A program made the translations under genes and the position numbers. The notes beneath the pieces are model-generated. The model was not told the origin of the DNA and did not search any database. It worked only from the letters and a program-made list of their open reading frames with translations. A stretch of 64,000 bases of DNA from Halegenticoccus soli. Its GTDB lineage: Archaea; Halobacteriota; Halobacteria; Halobacteriales; Haloferacaceae. This document shows positions 33,512-42,854 of this stretch, one piece after another (the stretch's first letter is position 1; every line of letters begins with the position of its first letter). The stretch is from the NCBI RefSeq assembly GCF_002844195.1, contig NZ_PEND01000002.1, forward strand, positions 62,001-126,000, written 5' to 3'.

Positions 33512-33838
33512 ATGGAGGACGCGCCAGACACCACCGGAAAGTTCCGCTCGCTCGACATCAACGGGATCTTCGACCTGTTCGACGGAACCGAGCTCCCGGC
33601 GACGACGGACGAGGTCCTCTCGGAGTTCGGCGACGTCGAGGTCACCTACCCCCGCGGGGGCTCCGAACCGCTCGACGCGGTGCTCAACGCTTCCGGGCGC
33701 GAGACGTACCGGACGATGGACGACCTGCAACTCGCGGTGCTCAACGGCGTCCAGCGGGACGCGGTCGGCCGTCCCCGCTACAGCGACCGCGACCCGCCAA
33801 CCATGGGCGAGACGCGGGACTTCCGACAGTCCTTCTGA
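33512..33838 (+). CDS. DUF5789-like small haloarchaeal protein
   Basis: A 108-residue acidic protein with a middle segment TTDEVLSEFGDVEVTYP, then LDAVLNASGRETY, LQLAVLNGVQRDAVGRPRYSDR and an end motif GETRDFRQSF. The pattern is what I recall of DUF5789, a family confined to halophilic archaea, with no known activity. The ATG at 33512 is preferred over an upstream in-frame ATG at 33461 whose codons look non-coding. Confidence 0.65.
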   Translation: MEDAPDTTGKFRSLDINGIFDLFDGTELPATTDEVLSEFGDVEVTYPRGGSEPLDAVLNASGRETYRTMDDLQLAVLNGVQRDAVGRPRYSDRDPPTMGETRDFRQSF

Positions 33839-33932
33839 CTCGCGTTTCCCGTTTCGGGACGGCCACCCGTCGGATTCGCGGACAGAACGTCTATGCGAGC
33901 CCGCGCGCATCCCTAGCCCGGTGGGAGTCCTC

Positions 33933-34490
33933 ATGAACATCGAGACGCTGCACGACCTCTTCCTGTACGAACTGCGGGGCGCGTACTACGTCGAAACCGA
34001 ACTCGCGGACGCGCTCGAGGGGATCCGCGACCGCGTGGCGGTCGACACGCTGGACGAGGTGGCCGACGAAGAACTCCACGAAACCGTCGCCGAGGCGTTC
34101 GCGTCGCACCGCGAGGAGACGGAACGGCAGGTCGAGCGCCTCGAACGCGCCTTCGACGCGATCGACCGGCAGCCGGAGACGCGGGAGATGCCGTCGCTGG
34201 ACGCCCTCGTCGACGAGACCGAGCGGTTCAACAACGTCGTCCTGAACGACGCGATCCGACCGCTGTTCTACCTCGACGCCGGGACGAAGATCGAGCGGCT
34301 CGAACTCCGAATGTACGACAGCCTCCTTCGTCTCGCCCGCGCGCTCGACGCGCCCGAGGACGCGATCGATGCCCTGGAGACGAACCGACGCGAGGAGGAA
34401 GCGGCGCTCACGAACCTCCGGGAGCTGTCGGACGGTTCGGAGGCCGACTCCGTTCTCGACGAGTTGGCCGAGCGGAGCTCGGGATTCTAG
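33933..34490 (+). CDS. DUF892/YciF-type ferritin-like protein
   Basis: The 185-residue all-helical protein starts MNIETLHDLFLYELRGAYYVE and then ELADAL, the DUF892 signature. Glu and His residues in ELxxAYxxE, HxxET and ExxRM positions fit a four-helix diiron bundle. In bacteria the relatives respond to stress. A GGAG about 8 bp before the ATG is a clear Shine-Dalgarno. It is monocistronic. Confidence 0.8.
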   Translation: MNIETLHDLFLYELRGAYYVETELADALEGIRDRVAVDTLDEVADEELHETVAEAFASHREETERQVERLERAFDAIDRQPETREMPSLDALVDETERFNNVVLNDAIRPLFYLDAGTKIERLELRMYDSLLRLARALDAPEDAIDALETNRREEEAALTNLRELSDGSEADSVLDELAERSSGF

Positions 34491-34566
34491 GGCGGGCCGC
34501 CGCGGCGACGACCGTTCTTCGAGGGCGATCGGCCGCCCGAAGCCGCGACCGGCCGCCGAGATCCCG

Positions 34567-34917
34567 TCAGCCGTCGTCGCCGCCCAGGTCGAGGTCGTCG
34601 AACTCGTCGGCGAGGCCCTCGAGAACGTCCTCGGCTCGCTCCTTCGTGTCGTCGTCGATGTCGTCGATCTGTTCGACGCTGTGCCCGCCGCTGTAGGCGG
34701 TCTTGATCGCGTTGCTGTTCAGGTTGCCGTCGGGGTCGACGACGGGGAGCTTCAGGTCGGTGAAGTTCTCCGGGTCGTCGAACCCTGACGACGAGAGGAC
34801 GAAGTGGGCCGCGATCTCCGAGAGGTCGTCCGCGTCGAAGTCGTTCTCCTGCGGCGCGCTCCAGTCGTCGGTCGTTGTGCCCGAGAATTCGGGCTCGTGA
34901 ACCTCGTAATCCGACAT
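34567..34917 (-). CDS. Uncharacterised acidic protein
   Basis: The 116-residue, extremely acidic protein has no membrane segment or metal motif. The centre reads FTDLKLPVVDPDGNLNSNA followed by AIKTAYSGGH. This faintly recalls a segment found in phage head-maturation and DUF2213-like proteins, where a processed product is a DLKLP-type element. That may indicate a viral origin, but the resemblance is weak. The next gene downstream on the same strand is far. Function unknown. Confidence 0.6.
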   Translation of the reverse strand: MSDYEVHEPEFSGTTTDDWSAPQENDFDADDLSEIAAHFVLSSSGFDDPENFTDLKLPVVDPDGNLNSNAIKTAYSGGHSVEQIDDIDDDTKERAEDVLEGLADEFDDLDLGGDDG

Positions 34918-34992
34918 CGGGGGACACTGTCGCCCGAGAGGCTCATCAGCGTTCGGGCCGGATTCGTCGGCCGCGCCCGTGCGATCGGCGGC

Positions 34993-36372
34993 CTACGTCC
35001 GTGTCGGTTCGGCCGCCTCCGAGGACCCGTCCGAGAGCGCGAGCAGCCCGACGCCGAGCGCCGCCCACGCGCCGACGATGACCCACTCGTACGGCCACGC
35101 GAGCGCCGAGCCGCCGCCCGGAAGGTAGAGCGTGAGGAAAAACAGCGTGACGAGCAGGCCGAACGCGCCGACGGCGTACCCGGCGGGGAGGCGCAGCGGG
35201 CGGTCCATCTCGGGCTCGCGCCGTCGGAGCACCAGAAAGGAGACGACGACGAGGAACCACGCGACGACGATGCCGAGGCCGCCGGCGTTGACGACCCAGA
35301 CGAGCATCTGCTCGCCGAACAGCGGGGCGAGCGCGGCGATGCCGCCGACGAGGAGCACCGCGTTGGCGGGCGTGCCGTGTTCGGGGTGCGTCCGGGCGAG
35401 CCAGGCCGGGAGCATCCCCGAGTCGGCGAGCGCGAAGACGGCGCGACTCCCGCCGATGACGAACGCGTTCCAGCTCGTGAGAATGCCGGCGACGCCGGCG
35501 AGCGCCATGATCCGCCCGATCGTGACGCTTCCGAAGAGAGACGACATCGCCGCCGCCGCGGGCAGCGGGCTCTCGACGAGCGCCGCGCCGGGCATCGCCC
35601 GCCCGGCCGCCCAGATGACCGCGATGTAGAACAGCGCCGCGCAGACGACGGCGGCGACGAGCAGGTACGCGAGGTACTTCGAGGACACGTCGGCCTCCTC
35701 GGCGGCCTGCGGGATGACGTCGAAGCCGACGAACATGAACGGGGTCATGAGCGCGACCGTGAACACGCCGGCCAAGCCGGCGCCCGCCATCGGCGCCTGA
35801 CCGGTCGGACCGCCGTTGGCGACCGCGCCGCCGACGAGCGTGACGCCCGCGAGCGCGATGACCACCGTGAGCACGGCCTGCACCTGCGCCGCGGGCCGGA
35901 CGCCGATGTAGTTGAGGTACGTCATGACCGCCGATCCGAGCAGGCCGACGGCGACCCAGGTCCCGTAGACGGGGACGCCCGCCACGCGCCAGAGCTCGAC
36001 CGCGTCGAACCCCGGGATCAGGTACGCGAGCGCCGACGGGAGCGCGACCGCCTCGAAGGCGACCACGCTCACGTACCCGAGGATGATCGCCCACGTGCAG
36101 ACGAACGAGCCGAGGGATCCGAGCGCTCGAAGGCTGTACGCGTGCTCGCCGCCGACGACCGGCATCGCCGACGCGAGCTCGCCGTAGATGAGCCCGACGG
36201 CCGCGACGAGAATCCCGCCGAGGACGAACGCCAGAATCGACCCCAGCGCGCCCGCCTCGTCGATCCAGTACCCGGTCTGAATGATCCAACCCCAGCCGAT
36301 CATGGCTCCGAACGCGAGGACGAACACGTCCCGCTTCGAGAGCACTCGCTTGAGCCCGTGTTCCGATTTCAT
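34993..36372 (-). CDS. APC-family amino acid permease
   Basis: The 459-residue protein has about twelve TM helices. The first contains the broken-helix motif GAMIGWGWII and the second half has FVGFDVIPQAAEE, both typical of the amino acid-polyamine-organocation superfamily. The substrate is unknown. The start at 36372 (MKSEHGLKRVLSKRD) gives a short cytoplasmic N-terminus. The region upstream holds a minus-strand TATA-like AAAAATTATCGG. Confidence 0.9.
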   Translation of the reverse strand: MKSEHGLKRVLSKRDVFVLAFGAMIGWGWIIQTGYWIDEAGALGSILAFVLGGILVAAVGLIYGELASAMPVVGGEHAYSLRALGSLGSFVCTWAIILGYVSVVAFEAVALPSALAYLIPGFDAVELWRVAGVPVYGTWVAVGLLGSAVMTYLNYIGVRPAAQVQAVLTVVIALAGVTLVGGAVANGGPTGQAPMAGAGLAGVFTVALMTPFMFVGFDVIPQAAEEADVSSKYLAYLLVAAVVCAALFYIAVIWAAGRAMPGAALVESPLPAAAAMSSLFGSVTIGRIMALAGVAGILTSWNAFVIGGSRAVFALADSGMLPAWLARTHPEHGTPANAVLLVGGIAALAPLFGEQMLVWVVNAGGLGIVVAWFLVVVSFLVLRRREPEMDRPLRLPAGYAVGAFGLLVTLFFLTLYLPGGGSALAWPYEWVIVGAWAALGVGLLALSDGSSEAAEPTRT

Positions 36373-36620
36373 GCGTGGGACACCCACACGAATACTCGGA
36401 CTCGATCCGATAATTTTTTCGGAAGCTGTCTGACACCAAGTGGACTTCGGACTCGTTCGGACGGAGTGCTTTCGCGGCGATCGGAGCCGCCGCTCCCCCT
36501 CTACTAGCTGCGCGAAAGAAACGGGGATCCGGAGGTTCGAAACGTCGGCCGATCGGCCGACCGATCGCGAGCGGTGCGGAACGGCGGTTTCGGTGGTGAG
36601 TGCGGCTCAGAGAGCGGGCT

Positions 36621-38303
36621 TCACATCGCGCCGCCCATGCCGCCCATACCGCCCATGCCGCCCATACCGCCCATGCCGCCGCCCGGCATGTCGTCGTCCT
36701 CGTCGTCGTCGCCGACCTGGCCGCCGGAGAGGTCGCCCGCGGCGATGACGTCGTCGATCCGGAGGATCATGACGGCGGCCTCGGTGGCCGACTCGATGGC
36801 CTGCGTCTTCACGCGGAGCGGCTCGACGACGCCCTCGTCTTCCATGTTGATCACGTCGCCCGTGTAGGCGTCGAGGCCGGCGTCGAACTCGCCGCCGTCG
36901 TGGCGCGACCGGAGGTCGACCAGCGAGTCGATGGGGTCGAGGCCGGCGTTCTCGGCGAGCGTGCGCGGGATGATCTCGAGCGAGTCGGCGAACGCCTCGA
37001 CGGCGAGCTGCTCGCGGCCGCCGACGGAGTCGGCGAAGTCGCGGAGTTCGAGGGCGAGCTCCGTCTCGGGAGCGCCGCCGCCGGGGAGGACCTTCCCGTC
37101 CTCCAGCGTCGTGCGGACGACGCCGAGGGAGTCCTCGATGGCCCGCTCGACCTCGTCGACGACGTGTTCAGTGCCGCCGCGGAGCACGAGCGTGACGGAC
37201 TTGGCGTCCTCGACGTCCTCGACGAAGATGCGCTCGTCGCCGCCGATGTCCTTCTGGGCGACGGAGCCGGCGAAGCCGAGGTCGTCCTCCTCGAGGTCGT
37301 CGAGGTTGCTGACGACGCGGGCCCCGGTCGAGCGCGCGATGCGCTTCAGGTCGCTGCTCTTGGCCCGGCGGACGGCGAGGATGCCCTCCTTGGCGAGGTA
37401 GTGCTGGGCCATGTCGTCGATGCCGTCGCCGACGAAGACCGCGTCCGCGCCGACGTCGACGAGCTTGTCGACCATCTCCTTGAGCTGCTTTTCCTCCTGG
37501 TCGAGGAACTGCTGGAGCTGGTCGGGGTCGGTGACGTTGACCTCCGCGTCGATCTCGGTCTCCTTGACCTCGAGCGCGCCGTCGAAGGCGACCACGTTCG
37601 CGTCCTCGACCATGTAGGGCATGTTCTCGTCGACGCGCTCCTTGTCGACGATGACGCCCTCGATGAGCTCCGAGTTGTCGATGGAGCCGCCGACGACCTT
37701 CTCGACGCTCACGTTCTCCGTGTCGATGCCGTCCTCGTCAGCGACGGCGAGCACGGCGTCGACGACGAGCTCGGCGAGGAGGTCCTTGGCGCTCTCGGCG
37801 CCCTTGCCCGTCATCGCCGTCGAGGCGATCTCGACGAGCGTCTCGCGGTCGTCCTCGCCCACGTCGATGGCCTCCTCCTCGAGGATCTCCTTCGCCTTCT
37901 CGGCGGCCTGCCGGTACCCCTGCGCGACGGTCGTCGCGTGGATCTCGGATTCGAGGAGTTCCTCGGCCTGGTCGAGCAGTTCGCCCGCGATGACGACCGC
38001 CGTCGTGGTCCCGTCGCCGACCTCGTCCTCCTGCGTCTCGGAGACCTCGACGATCATGTTCGCCGCGGGGTGGTCGATGTCCATCTCCTTCAGGATGGTC
38101 ACGCCGTCGTTCGTGACGACGACCCCGCCCGAGGAGTCGACCAGCATCTTGTCCATGCCTTTCGGACCGAGCGTGGTCCGAACGGCCTCCGCGACCGCTT
38201 TGCCGGCCGTGATGTTCATCGACTGCGCGTCCCGCCCGGAGGTCCGCTGGCTGTCCTCCGAGAGTACGATCATGGGCTGGTTACCCATTCGTCGCTGAGC
38301 CAT
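36621..38303 (-). CDS. Thermosome subunit (group II chaperonin)
   Basis: A 560-residue chaperonin with conserved motifs: [22 protein letters not shown], the nucleotide loop GDGTTT, and GGGAPE in the C-terminal equatorial half. The tail is a repeated GGM run (about residues 540-558). It folds proteins in an ATP-dependent ring, receiving substrates from prefoldin (pfdA, 22149-22613). In-frame codons upstream of 38303 run through the TATA box and are not coding. Confidence 0.96.
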   Translation of the reverse strand: MAQRRMGNQPMIVLSEDSQRTSGRDAQSMNITAGKAVAEAVRTTLGPKGMDKMLVDSSGGVVVTNDGVTILKEMDIDHPAANMIVEVSETQEDEVGDGTTTAVVIAGELLDQAEELLESEIHATTVAQGYRQAAEKAKEILEEEAIDVGEDDRETLVEIASTAMTGKGAESAKDLLAELVVDAVLAVADEDGIDTENVSVEKVVGGSIDNSELIEGVIVDKERVDENMPYMVEDANVVAFDGALEVKETEIDAEVNVTDPDQLQQFLDQEEKQLKEMVDKLVDVGADAVFVGDGIDDMAQHYLAKEGILAVRRAKSSDLKRIARSTGARVVSNLDDLEEDDLGFAGSVAQKDIGGDERIFVEDVEDAKSVTLVLRGGTEHVVDEVERAIEDSLGVVRTTLEDGKVLPGGGAPETELALELRDFADSVGGREQLAVEAFADSLEIIPRTLAENAGLDPIDSLVDLRSRHDGGEFDAGLDAYTGDVINMEDEGVVEPLRVKTQAIESATEAAVMILRIDDVIAAGDLSGGQVGDDDEDDDMPGGGMGGMGGMGGMGGMGGAM

Positions 38304-38329
38304 AATCACTCCGGGATTGTTTGTGCTTC

Positions 38330-38340
38330 TATAAAAAATC
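38330..38340 (-). promoter_or_regulatory. Thermosome TATA box
   Basis: On the minus strand GATTTTTTATAG lies 27 bp upstream of the thermosome ATG at 38303. It is one of the most AT-rich core promoters in the window, in keeping with high or inducible expression of a chaperonin. The mRNA should have a very short or no leader. Confidence 0.65.
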
Positions 38341-38467
38341 TTCGCCACCGATCCGTGACAAACCGACGCACGGAATCGGGATGGGGGCCTTCGCGCTCCG
38401 TCCCGACGCGTGGACGGGGAGGCGCAGACGGGGAGGGCCTCCCATCCGCTCGGTCGGCGCTGCGACG

Positions 38468-39100
38468 CTACGCCCGATCGGCCCAGAGCTGCGTTCCGAG
38501 CAGCGCGAACGCGAGGCCGACCGGCAGCCCGAGCGCGAGCCAGGTCAGCTCCGCGCTGACCGACGGGCCGACGACCGTTTCGAGGAGCCAGACGCCGCCG
38601 AGCGCCACGGGAAGCGAGACGATGAGGAGCCCGGCCGCGAGGCGCGCCGGCACCCGCCCCGTCGCCTGCCTGAGGTCGATCCCGAGCGGAATGCCGCCGA
38701 TGACGACCGCGAAGTAGCCGAGCGAGACGGCGAGACCGCCCGGCGAGGTCATCGTTCGCTCGCCGGCGACGACCCCCAGGGCCGATCCGGCGGAGAGCGC
38801 GATCAGCCCGAGGCCGACGAGCGCCGCGCCGCCGAGGCCGACGGTGCTCGTCCCGTCGATGTACCGGAAGAAGACGCCGTACAGCCCGCCGAGAAGCAGG
38901 AGGAAGCTGGCGACCTCCGGCAGCGCGAAGACGACGGACGCCGGAACGAACGGGAACAGGTCCTTGACGATACTTTCGACGAACGGCAGGAGCACGAACA
39001 GCGCGCCCCCGGCCGTCGCGGCGATCCCAGCGCGGCGCGCGTGAGCGGAGCGAAGCCCGGTCTGTTGTGCCGTAACTGTCGGTGGTTGGCTGGTTGTCAT
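38468..39100 (-). CDS. Uncharacterised membrane protein with about six TM helices
   Basis: This 210-residue protein has a polar N-terminus of about 25 residues followed by six hydrophobic stretches, such as [31 protein letters not shown] and [16 protein letters not shown]. No family motif is recognised. The upstream region (39101-39200) is AT-rich, with a TAATAAGTCATTAAATG stretch that could be its promoter or that of a transcript in the other direction. Confidence 0.7.
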   Translation of the reverse strand: MTTSQPPTVTAQQTGLRSAHARRAGIAATAGGALFVLLPFVESIVKDLFPFVPASVVFALPEVASFLLLLGGLYGVFFRYIDGTSTVGLGGAALVGLGLIALSAGSALGVVAGERTMTSPGGLAVSLGYFAVVIGGIPLGIDLRQATGRVPARLAAGLLIVSLPVALGGVWLLETVVGPSVSAELTWLALGLPVGLAFALLGTQLWADRA

Positions 39101-39260
39101 TGGTGGTTCACTCGTATTCGACTCAATACCGAACCTACGAGTGGGTGGGGCTCATGGGTAATAAGTCATTAAATGTCCGTCGGCGTTGAAAAGCTGATAT
39201 TTATCGAGAGGTAGACACGGTTCGAATCTCCGAACCGACCGCTTCGGCGGACGGACTCGG

Positions 39261-39803
39261 CTATCCCGACAGGTGGGGGTCGAACCCCCGCGTGAGTTCG
39301 TTGTGCTTGCGTTCGAGGAACGAGTACACCGCGCCGTGCGGCGCGCCGTCGAGGAGCATCCCGACCGCCCGGCGGACGGCCTCGACCTCCTCGGGCTGGC
39401 CGATGATGCCGAGCGTGGAGCCGTAGATCACCACGTTCGCGCCCGTGAGCTCCTCCATCAGCTCGCGCGTCCGTCCGTTCTCGCCGATGAGGCGGCCCTT
39501 CTGTCGGTGGAGGTCGTTCTTGTTTCTCGTCTGCTCGCCGAGGTCGATGAGGTCGAACATCCGCACGTCGTTTTCGAGCAGAGAGAGGGCGGCTTCCGGC
39601 GGGAATCCGCGACCGATCGCCCGGACGATGTCGGGCGCGACGAGCCCTGCAACGGGGTCGCCGACCGAGTCGATGGCGACCGCCCCGGTCTCGGAGTCGA
39701 TGTCGAGGCGGACTTCGGCCCGGCGCTCGATCTCGCGCATGGTCTCGCCGCCGTCACCGATGAGAACACCGATGCGGTCCTGCGGAACCTTCACGTGTTG
39801 CAT
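39261..39803 (-). CDS. KH-domain RNA-binding protein (Pno1/Dim2-like)
   Basis: The 180-residue protein has two KH domains. The GXXG loop of the first reads VLIGDGGETM (residues ~13-22), and that of the second LIGENGRTR (~103-111). The arrangement matches archaeal Dim2/Pno1, a small-subunit rRNA maturation factor that cooperates with RIO1. In many archaea it is encoded next to eif1A-rio1. Here it lies 5 kb from them on the same strand. A TATA-like CTCTTAAACGG is about 27 bp upstream of 39803. Confidence 0.9.
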   Translation of the reverse strand: MQHVKVPQDRIGVLIGDGGETMREIERRAEVRLDIDSETGAVAIDSVGDPVAGLVAPDIVRAIGRGFPPEAALSLLENDVRMFDLIDLGEQTRNKNDLHRQKGRLIGENGRTRELMEELTGANVVIYGSTLGIIGQPEEVEAVRRAVGMLLDGAPHGAVYSFLERKHNELTRGFDPHLSG

Positions 39804-40134
39804 ACGCGTGCTACCGGGCGGAGCCGTTTAAGAGTTTGTCCACGGTCGCGGCGTCCCGTCCCCGGCCTCGACGCCGGAACGCGACGCCGATACGCCCGCT
39901 CCGAGTCGATCGCGAACGGTCGAACTACGAGCCGACGCTCGGCCCCCGGCGTCGGCTTGGCGGTTCGCGAACGGTCGCGTTACTCTCAAATATCGATATA
40001 TTCCTCACAGAGCTACTGTTCGTGTCATTGTCGCTCTTCCGACTATTCTGCCGGCGGAGTCTCTGCGGATCAAACTCGGTTTCGGAGAACGAGCGCACGG
40101 CTCGGGGGAGCGACGCGGGACGAAGCAGCGCCGT
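39804..40134. other. Gene-free intergenic region between guaB-like and KH genes
   Basis: No credible gene was found in this 331 bp. It holds a perfect 8-bp hairpin GCCGACGC (39931-39938) with GCGTCGGC (39949-39956), a direct repeat CGCGAACGGTCG (39911-39922 and 39966-39977), and an AT-rich palindrome ATATCGATAT (39990-39999). This is a possible terminator plus an unused or unidentified promoter. Confidence 0.45.
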
Positions 40135-41220
40135 TCAGTCGGACTTCTCGGCGACGGCCCTGGCGACGGTGTCGACGCCCACGTTCTCCCACGCGTGGTC
40201 GTAGTGCGCGCCCTCGCGCTCCTGCGCGCTGGGGGCGACGCGGACGAACTCGGCCTTCTCGCGCGCCTCGGGGATGGTGCGGCCGCCGCAGTAGCTCACC
40301 CCCGACTGGATGCCCGCGGCGAACTCCGAGACGACCTCCGCGACCGGCCCCTTGTACGGCGTGAAGCCCTCGACGCCCTCGTCGGCGCGAACCTCGTTTT
40401 CCTTGTCGGATCGCTCCTCCGCCGCGGCCGTCGTGGCCATGCCGCGGGAGCGCTTGTAGCGGATTCCGTCGCGCTCTATGACCGCGCCCGGCGACTCCTC
40501 GGCCCCGGCGAACAGGCTCCCCATCATCACCGTGTCCGCGCCGGCCATGAGCGCCTTGACGGCGTCGCCGGAGGTGCGGATCCCCCCGTCGGCGATGACG
40601 GTGATGTCGAGGTCGCGGGCGGCGCTCGCGCAGTCGTCCACGGCGGTGAGCTGCGGCACCCCCGCGCCCGCCACCTTCCGCGTCGTGCAGTGCGATCCGG
40701 GACCGATGCCGACCTTCACGCAGTCCGCGCCGACGCCGTAGAGGTCTTCGACGCCGGCCGGCGTCGCCACGTTGCCGACGACCAGCTCGACCGCCGGGAA
40801 CTCCGCCCGGATGTGCTCAACGGCGTCGAGACACTTTTCGAGGTGCCCGTGCGCGACGTCCACCACGACCGCGTCGACGCCGGCGTCGACGACGGCCTCG
40901 GTGCGGTCGAGGTAGTCCTCGTTGATGCCGACGGCCGCCCCGACGCGCTCGCCCGCGTCCTTCACGGCGCGGACCTCGGCGGCCTGTTCTTCGATCGTCA
41001 GGAACCGATGGATCGTTCCGAAGCCGCCGACGCGCGAGAGCGCGATCGCGAGCTCGGCTTCCGTCACCGTGTCCATCGGGGCGCTCAAGAGCGGGGTGTC
41101 GAGCCGGATGCTCGGGGTGAGGTCGGTCGACAGGTCGACGTCGCTCCGGCTGTCGACCGGCGATCGCTGCGGGACCAACAGGACGTCGCCGTACGAGAGG
41201 CCGATTCTGAGGTTGTCCAT
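40135..41220 (-). CDS. IMP dehydrogenase/GMP reductase family protein without CBS domains
   Basis: The 361-residue TIM-barrel enzyme shows [10 protein letters not shown], the NAD-site SAPMDTVTE, the catalytic loop [11 protein letters not shown] with the active Cys, and a flap reading [11 protein letters not shown]. It lacks the CBS (Bateman) insertion usually found after about residue 90 in IMPDH. Both IMPDH and GMP reductase share this core; the flap looks IMPDH-like but the short length is reductase-like. Purine interconversion is certain at family level only. A start at 41220 is preferred to the ATG four codons upstream. Confidence 0.85.
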   Translation of the reverse strand: MDNLRIGLSYGDVLLVPQRSPVDSRSDVDLSTDLTPSIRLDTPLLSAPMDTVTEAELAIALSRVGGFGTIHRFLTIEEQAAEVRAVKDAGERVGAAVGINEDYLDRTEAVVDAGVDAVVVDVAHGHLEKCLDAVEHIRAEFPAVELVVGNVATPAGVEDLYGVGADCVKVGIGPGSHCTTRKVAGAGVPQLTAVDDCASAARDLDITVIADGGIRTSGDAVKALMAGADTVMMGSLFAGAEESPGAVIERDGIRYKRSRGMATTAAAEERSDKENEVRADEGVEGFTPYKGPVAEVVSEFAAGIQSGVSYCGGRTIPEAREKAEFVRVAPSAQEREGAHYDHAWENVGVDTVARAVAEKSD

Positions 41221-41306
41221 ACCGCCGAACATCTAGTCGGTCCCGTCTGTTAACGCCACCGGTTCCCTTCGCGCGGTGAGAACGCCGCCTTCGCCGGCGT
41301 CGCGGA

Positions 41307-42461
41307 TCAGAACACGTCCGGCCGAAGCCGCCCGCGCTCCTCCTCGGTCAGCCGGTACGGCGCGACCGCCTCGCTCACGTCCCCGTCCGGCCGCCGCGAC
41401 TGGTGCGTCGCCAGGAAATCCGCGATCCGCTCCGCCGCGTACTCTTTGAGCTCCCCCGTCAACAGCTCCCCGTCGCGGTACTCCCGGGCGAGCCGTTCGA
41501 CGGTCGCGTCGTCCTCCTCGAAGAAGTAAAACAGGAGCTGATAGGCGACGTCCACGTCCGGGTCGCCGCCCTTCTCGCGGTGCTCCTCGACGTCGGCGCG
41601 GCCGCCGGAGTAGGCGTACTTCATCACCTTCTCGCGGACCGCCTCCCGGTCGTCCGTGAGGAGGACGCTTGGCTCCTCGTCGGACGTGCTCATCTTCCCG
41701 CCGCCGCCGCCCAGCCGCGGGAGGAACTTCGACAGCAGCGCGCCGGGCTTCTCCACGTCGTGCCGACGCTTGCCCGCGATGTCCCGCGCCAGGCGGACGT
41801 GCGGATCCTGGTCGACGGCGATGGGGACGGTCGTCGGGTGGCGGCCGTGGACGAGCTGCGGCAGGAGGAGGTGCGTCGCCTGGATCGCCGGGTAGAAGGA
41901 CAGCCCGACGTTCGGCGGCTCGCCGTAGGTCGCCTCGACGGTCGCGGGGGTGACGTCCTTCGCGAACTCGGCGGCGAGCGGGTAGATCACGTCCGCGTCC
42001 GCGGTGTCGACGACGATGCGCGTCCGCTCCGGGTCGAAGCCGACCGCGAGCAGGTCGCGGACGTTGTCGCGCGTGGCCTCGCGTATCTCGTCGAAGGTGA
42101 GGTCCTTGGCGAAGTACTTCTCGTCGTCCGACAGCGGCACGTACACGTACGCGCCCGTCTCCTCCTGGAGCCACTTCGCGAAGTAGAAGGGGAGGATGTG
42201 GCCGAGGTGCATCGGGCCGGAGGGGCCGCGACCGGTCACGACGGAGGCCGTCCCCCCCTCGTTCGCGGCCTCGGTGAACCGGTCCACGTCGCGGCCGGCG
42301 TAGAACACCCGCCGGCGGAGCAGCGGGTGCGGCGGCTGCGGGAACCGCGAGAGCTGTTCGTCGGTCAGCGCGTCCGCGCCGAAGCGGTCGAGCAGGCGGT
42401 CGTAGTCGACCTCGCCCTCGACCGCGTACGGCGTGACGGTGAAATCCTGCGCGTGATTCAT
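41307..42461 (-). CDS. trpS: Tryptophanyl-tRNA synthetase
   Basis: The 384-residue class I synthetase has the HIGH-type signature PMHLGHILPF, the KMSTS sequence GGKMSTSDEE and archaeal-type N-terminal features (FPQPPHPLLRR). It charges tRNA-Trp. The start at 42461 lies 109 bp after the stop of a 27-codon upstream ORF that contains Trp-Arg-Trp. This arrangement may regulate expression in response to Trp supply. Confidence 0.95.
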   Translation of the reverse strand: MNHAQDFTVTPYAVEGEVDYDRLLDRFGADALTDEQLSRFPQPPHPLLRRRVFYAGRDVDRFTEAANEGGTASVVTGRGPSGPMHLGHILPFYFAKWLQEETGAYVYVPLSDDEKYFAKDLTFDEIREATRDNVRDLLAVGFDPERTRIVVDTADADVIYPLAAEFAKDVTPATVEATYGEPPNVGLSFYPAIQATHLLLPQLVHGRHPTTVPIAVDQDPHVRLARDIAGKRRHDVEKPGALLSKFLPRLGGGGGKMSTSDEEPSVLLTDDREAVREKVMKYAYSGGRADVEEHREKGGDPDVDVAYQLLFYFFEEDDATVERLAREYRDGELLTGELKEYAAERIADFLATHQSRRPDGDVSEAVAPYRLTEEERGRLRPDVF

Positions 42462-42569
42462 GTCGGTGGTTCGTGTCGGTGATTCGCGCCGACAGTTCGT
42501 GCCGGCGTCGCTCGGAAACGGTGCGAAGCGCGGAAGAACGGAGTGAGCGCCCGGACCGGCCGCGCAGGG

Positions 42570-42653
42570 TTACGCCGCGACGCGGTCGTCCGCGGGACTG
42601 TCCGCTCCCGGGAGCAGCTCCCGCCAGCGCCACGGCGTACCGGGTGCGGACAT
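42570..42653 (-). CDS. Candidate leader peptide with Trp-Arg-Trp, upstream of trpS
   Basis: A 27-codon minus-strand ORF begins MSAPGTPWRWRELLPGAD and ends at a TAA, 109 bp before the trpS ATG. Two TGG codons separated by one codon are unusual in so short an ORF. A TATA-like CTCATATCC lies about 28-34 bp before its ATG. A perfect 8-bp inverted repeat occupies the space between them. Whether it is translated, or is conserved as a leader, is not shown. Confidence 0.4.
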   Translation of the reverse strand: MSAPGTPWRWRELLPGADSPADDRVAA

Positions 42654-42654
42654 A

Positions 42655-42678
42655 GTCAGCCGGATCTACTCGGCTGAC
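42655..42678. promoter_or_regulatory. Perfect 8-bp inverted repeat in the trpS leader region
   Basis: GTCAGCCG (42655-42662) and CGGCTGAC (42671-42678) are perfectly complementary across an 8-base spacer. The repeat lies directly downstream of a TATA-like element (minus strand, about 42679-42687) and ends two bases before the leader ORF ATG, so it overlaps the probable transcription start. It could be an operator for a dimeric repressor or a 5' hairpin in the mRNA. Confidence 0.5.
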
Positions 42679-42854
42679 GGATATGAGAATTTCGCCGGCC
42701 GCGCCGCGAGAGCGGACTGTGAAAACTCGACCCGGCTCCCCGGCGGACCCGTCGCGATCTCGTCCGGTCCGCAGTGCGTCGACGGATGGACGTCGACGCC
42801 CATCGACCGTAGGCTGATCGCCCGGGACGCTCCGAGCCGTTCCCGCACGATCAC
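42679..42854. other. Intergenic region upstream of the trpS leader
   Basis: Beyond the TATA-like element at 42679-42687 no gene or clear repeat is seen up to the next stop at 42855. The sequence is of mixed composition and contains a CGACG-type direct repeat only. Confidence 0.35.

Noticed and set aside
36621-36690. Tandem short repeats resembling a microsatellite or CRISPR-like array
   Set aside because: They encode the Gly-Gly-Met tail of the thermosome and are ordinary for the family.
38304-38348. N-terminal extension of the thermosome from 38348
   Set aside because: The extension would translate the TATA box region; family proteins start at the [10 protein letters not shown] position.
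39836-40204. 122-codon plus-strand ORF in the gap before the IMPDH-like gene
   Set aside because: Composition is unlike the acidic proteins of this genome, there is no motif, and it overlaps the end of a solid gene.
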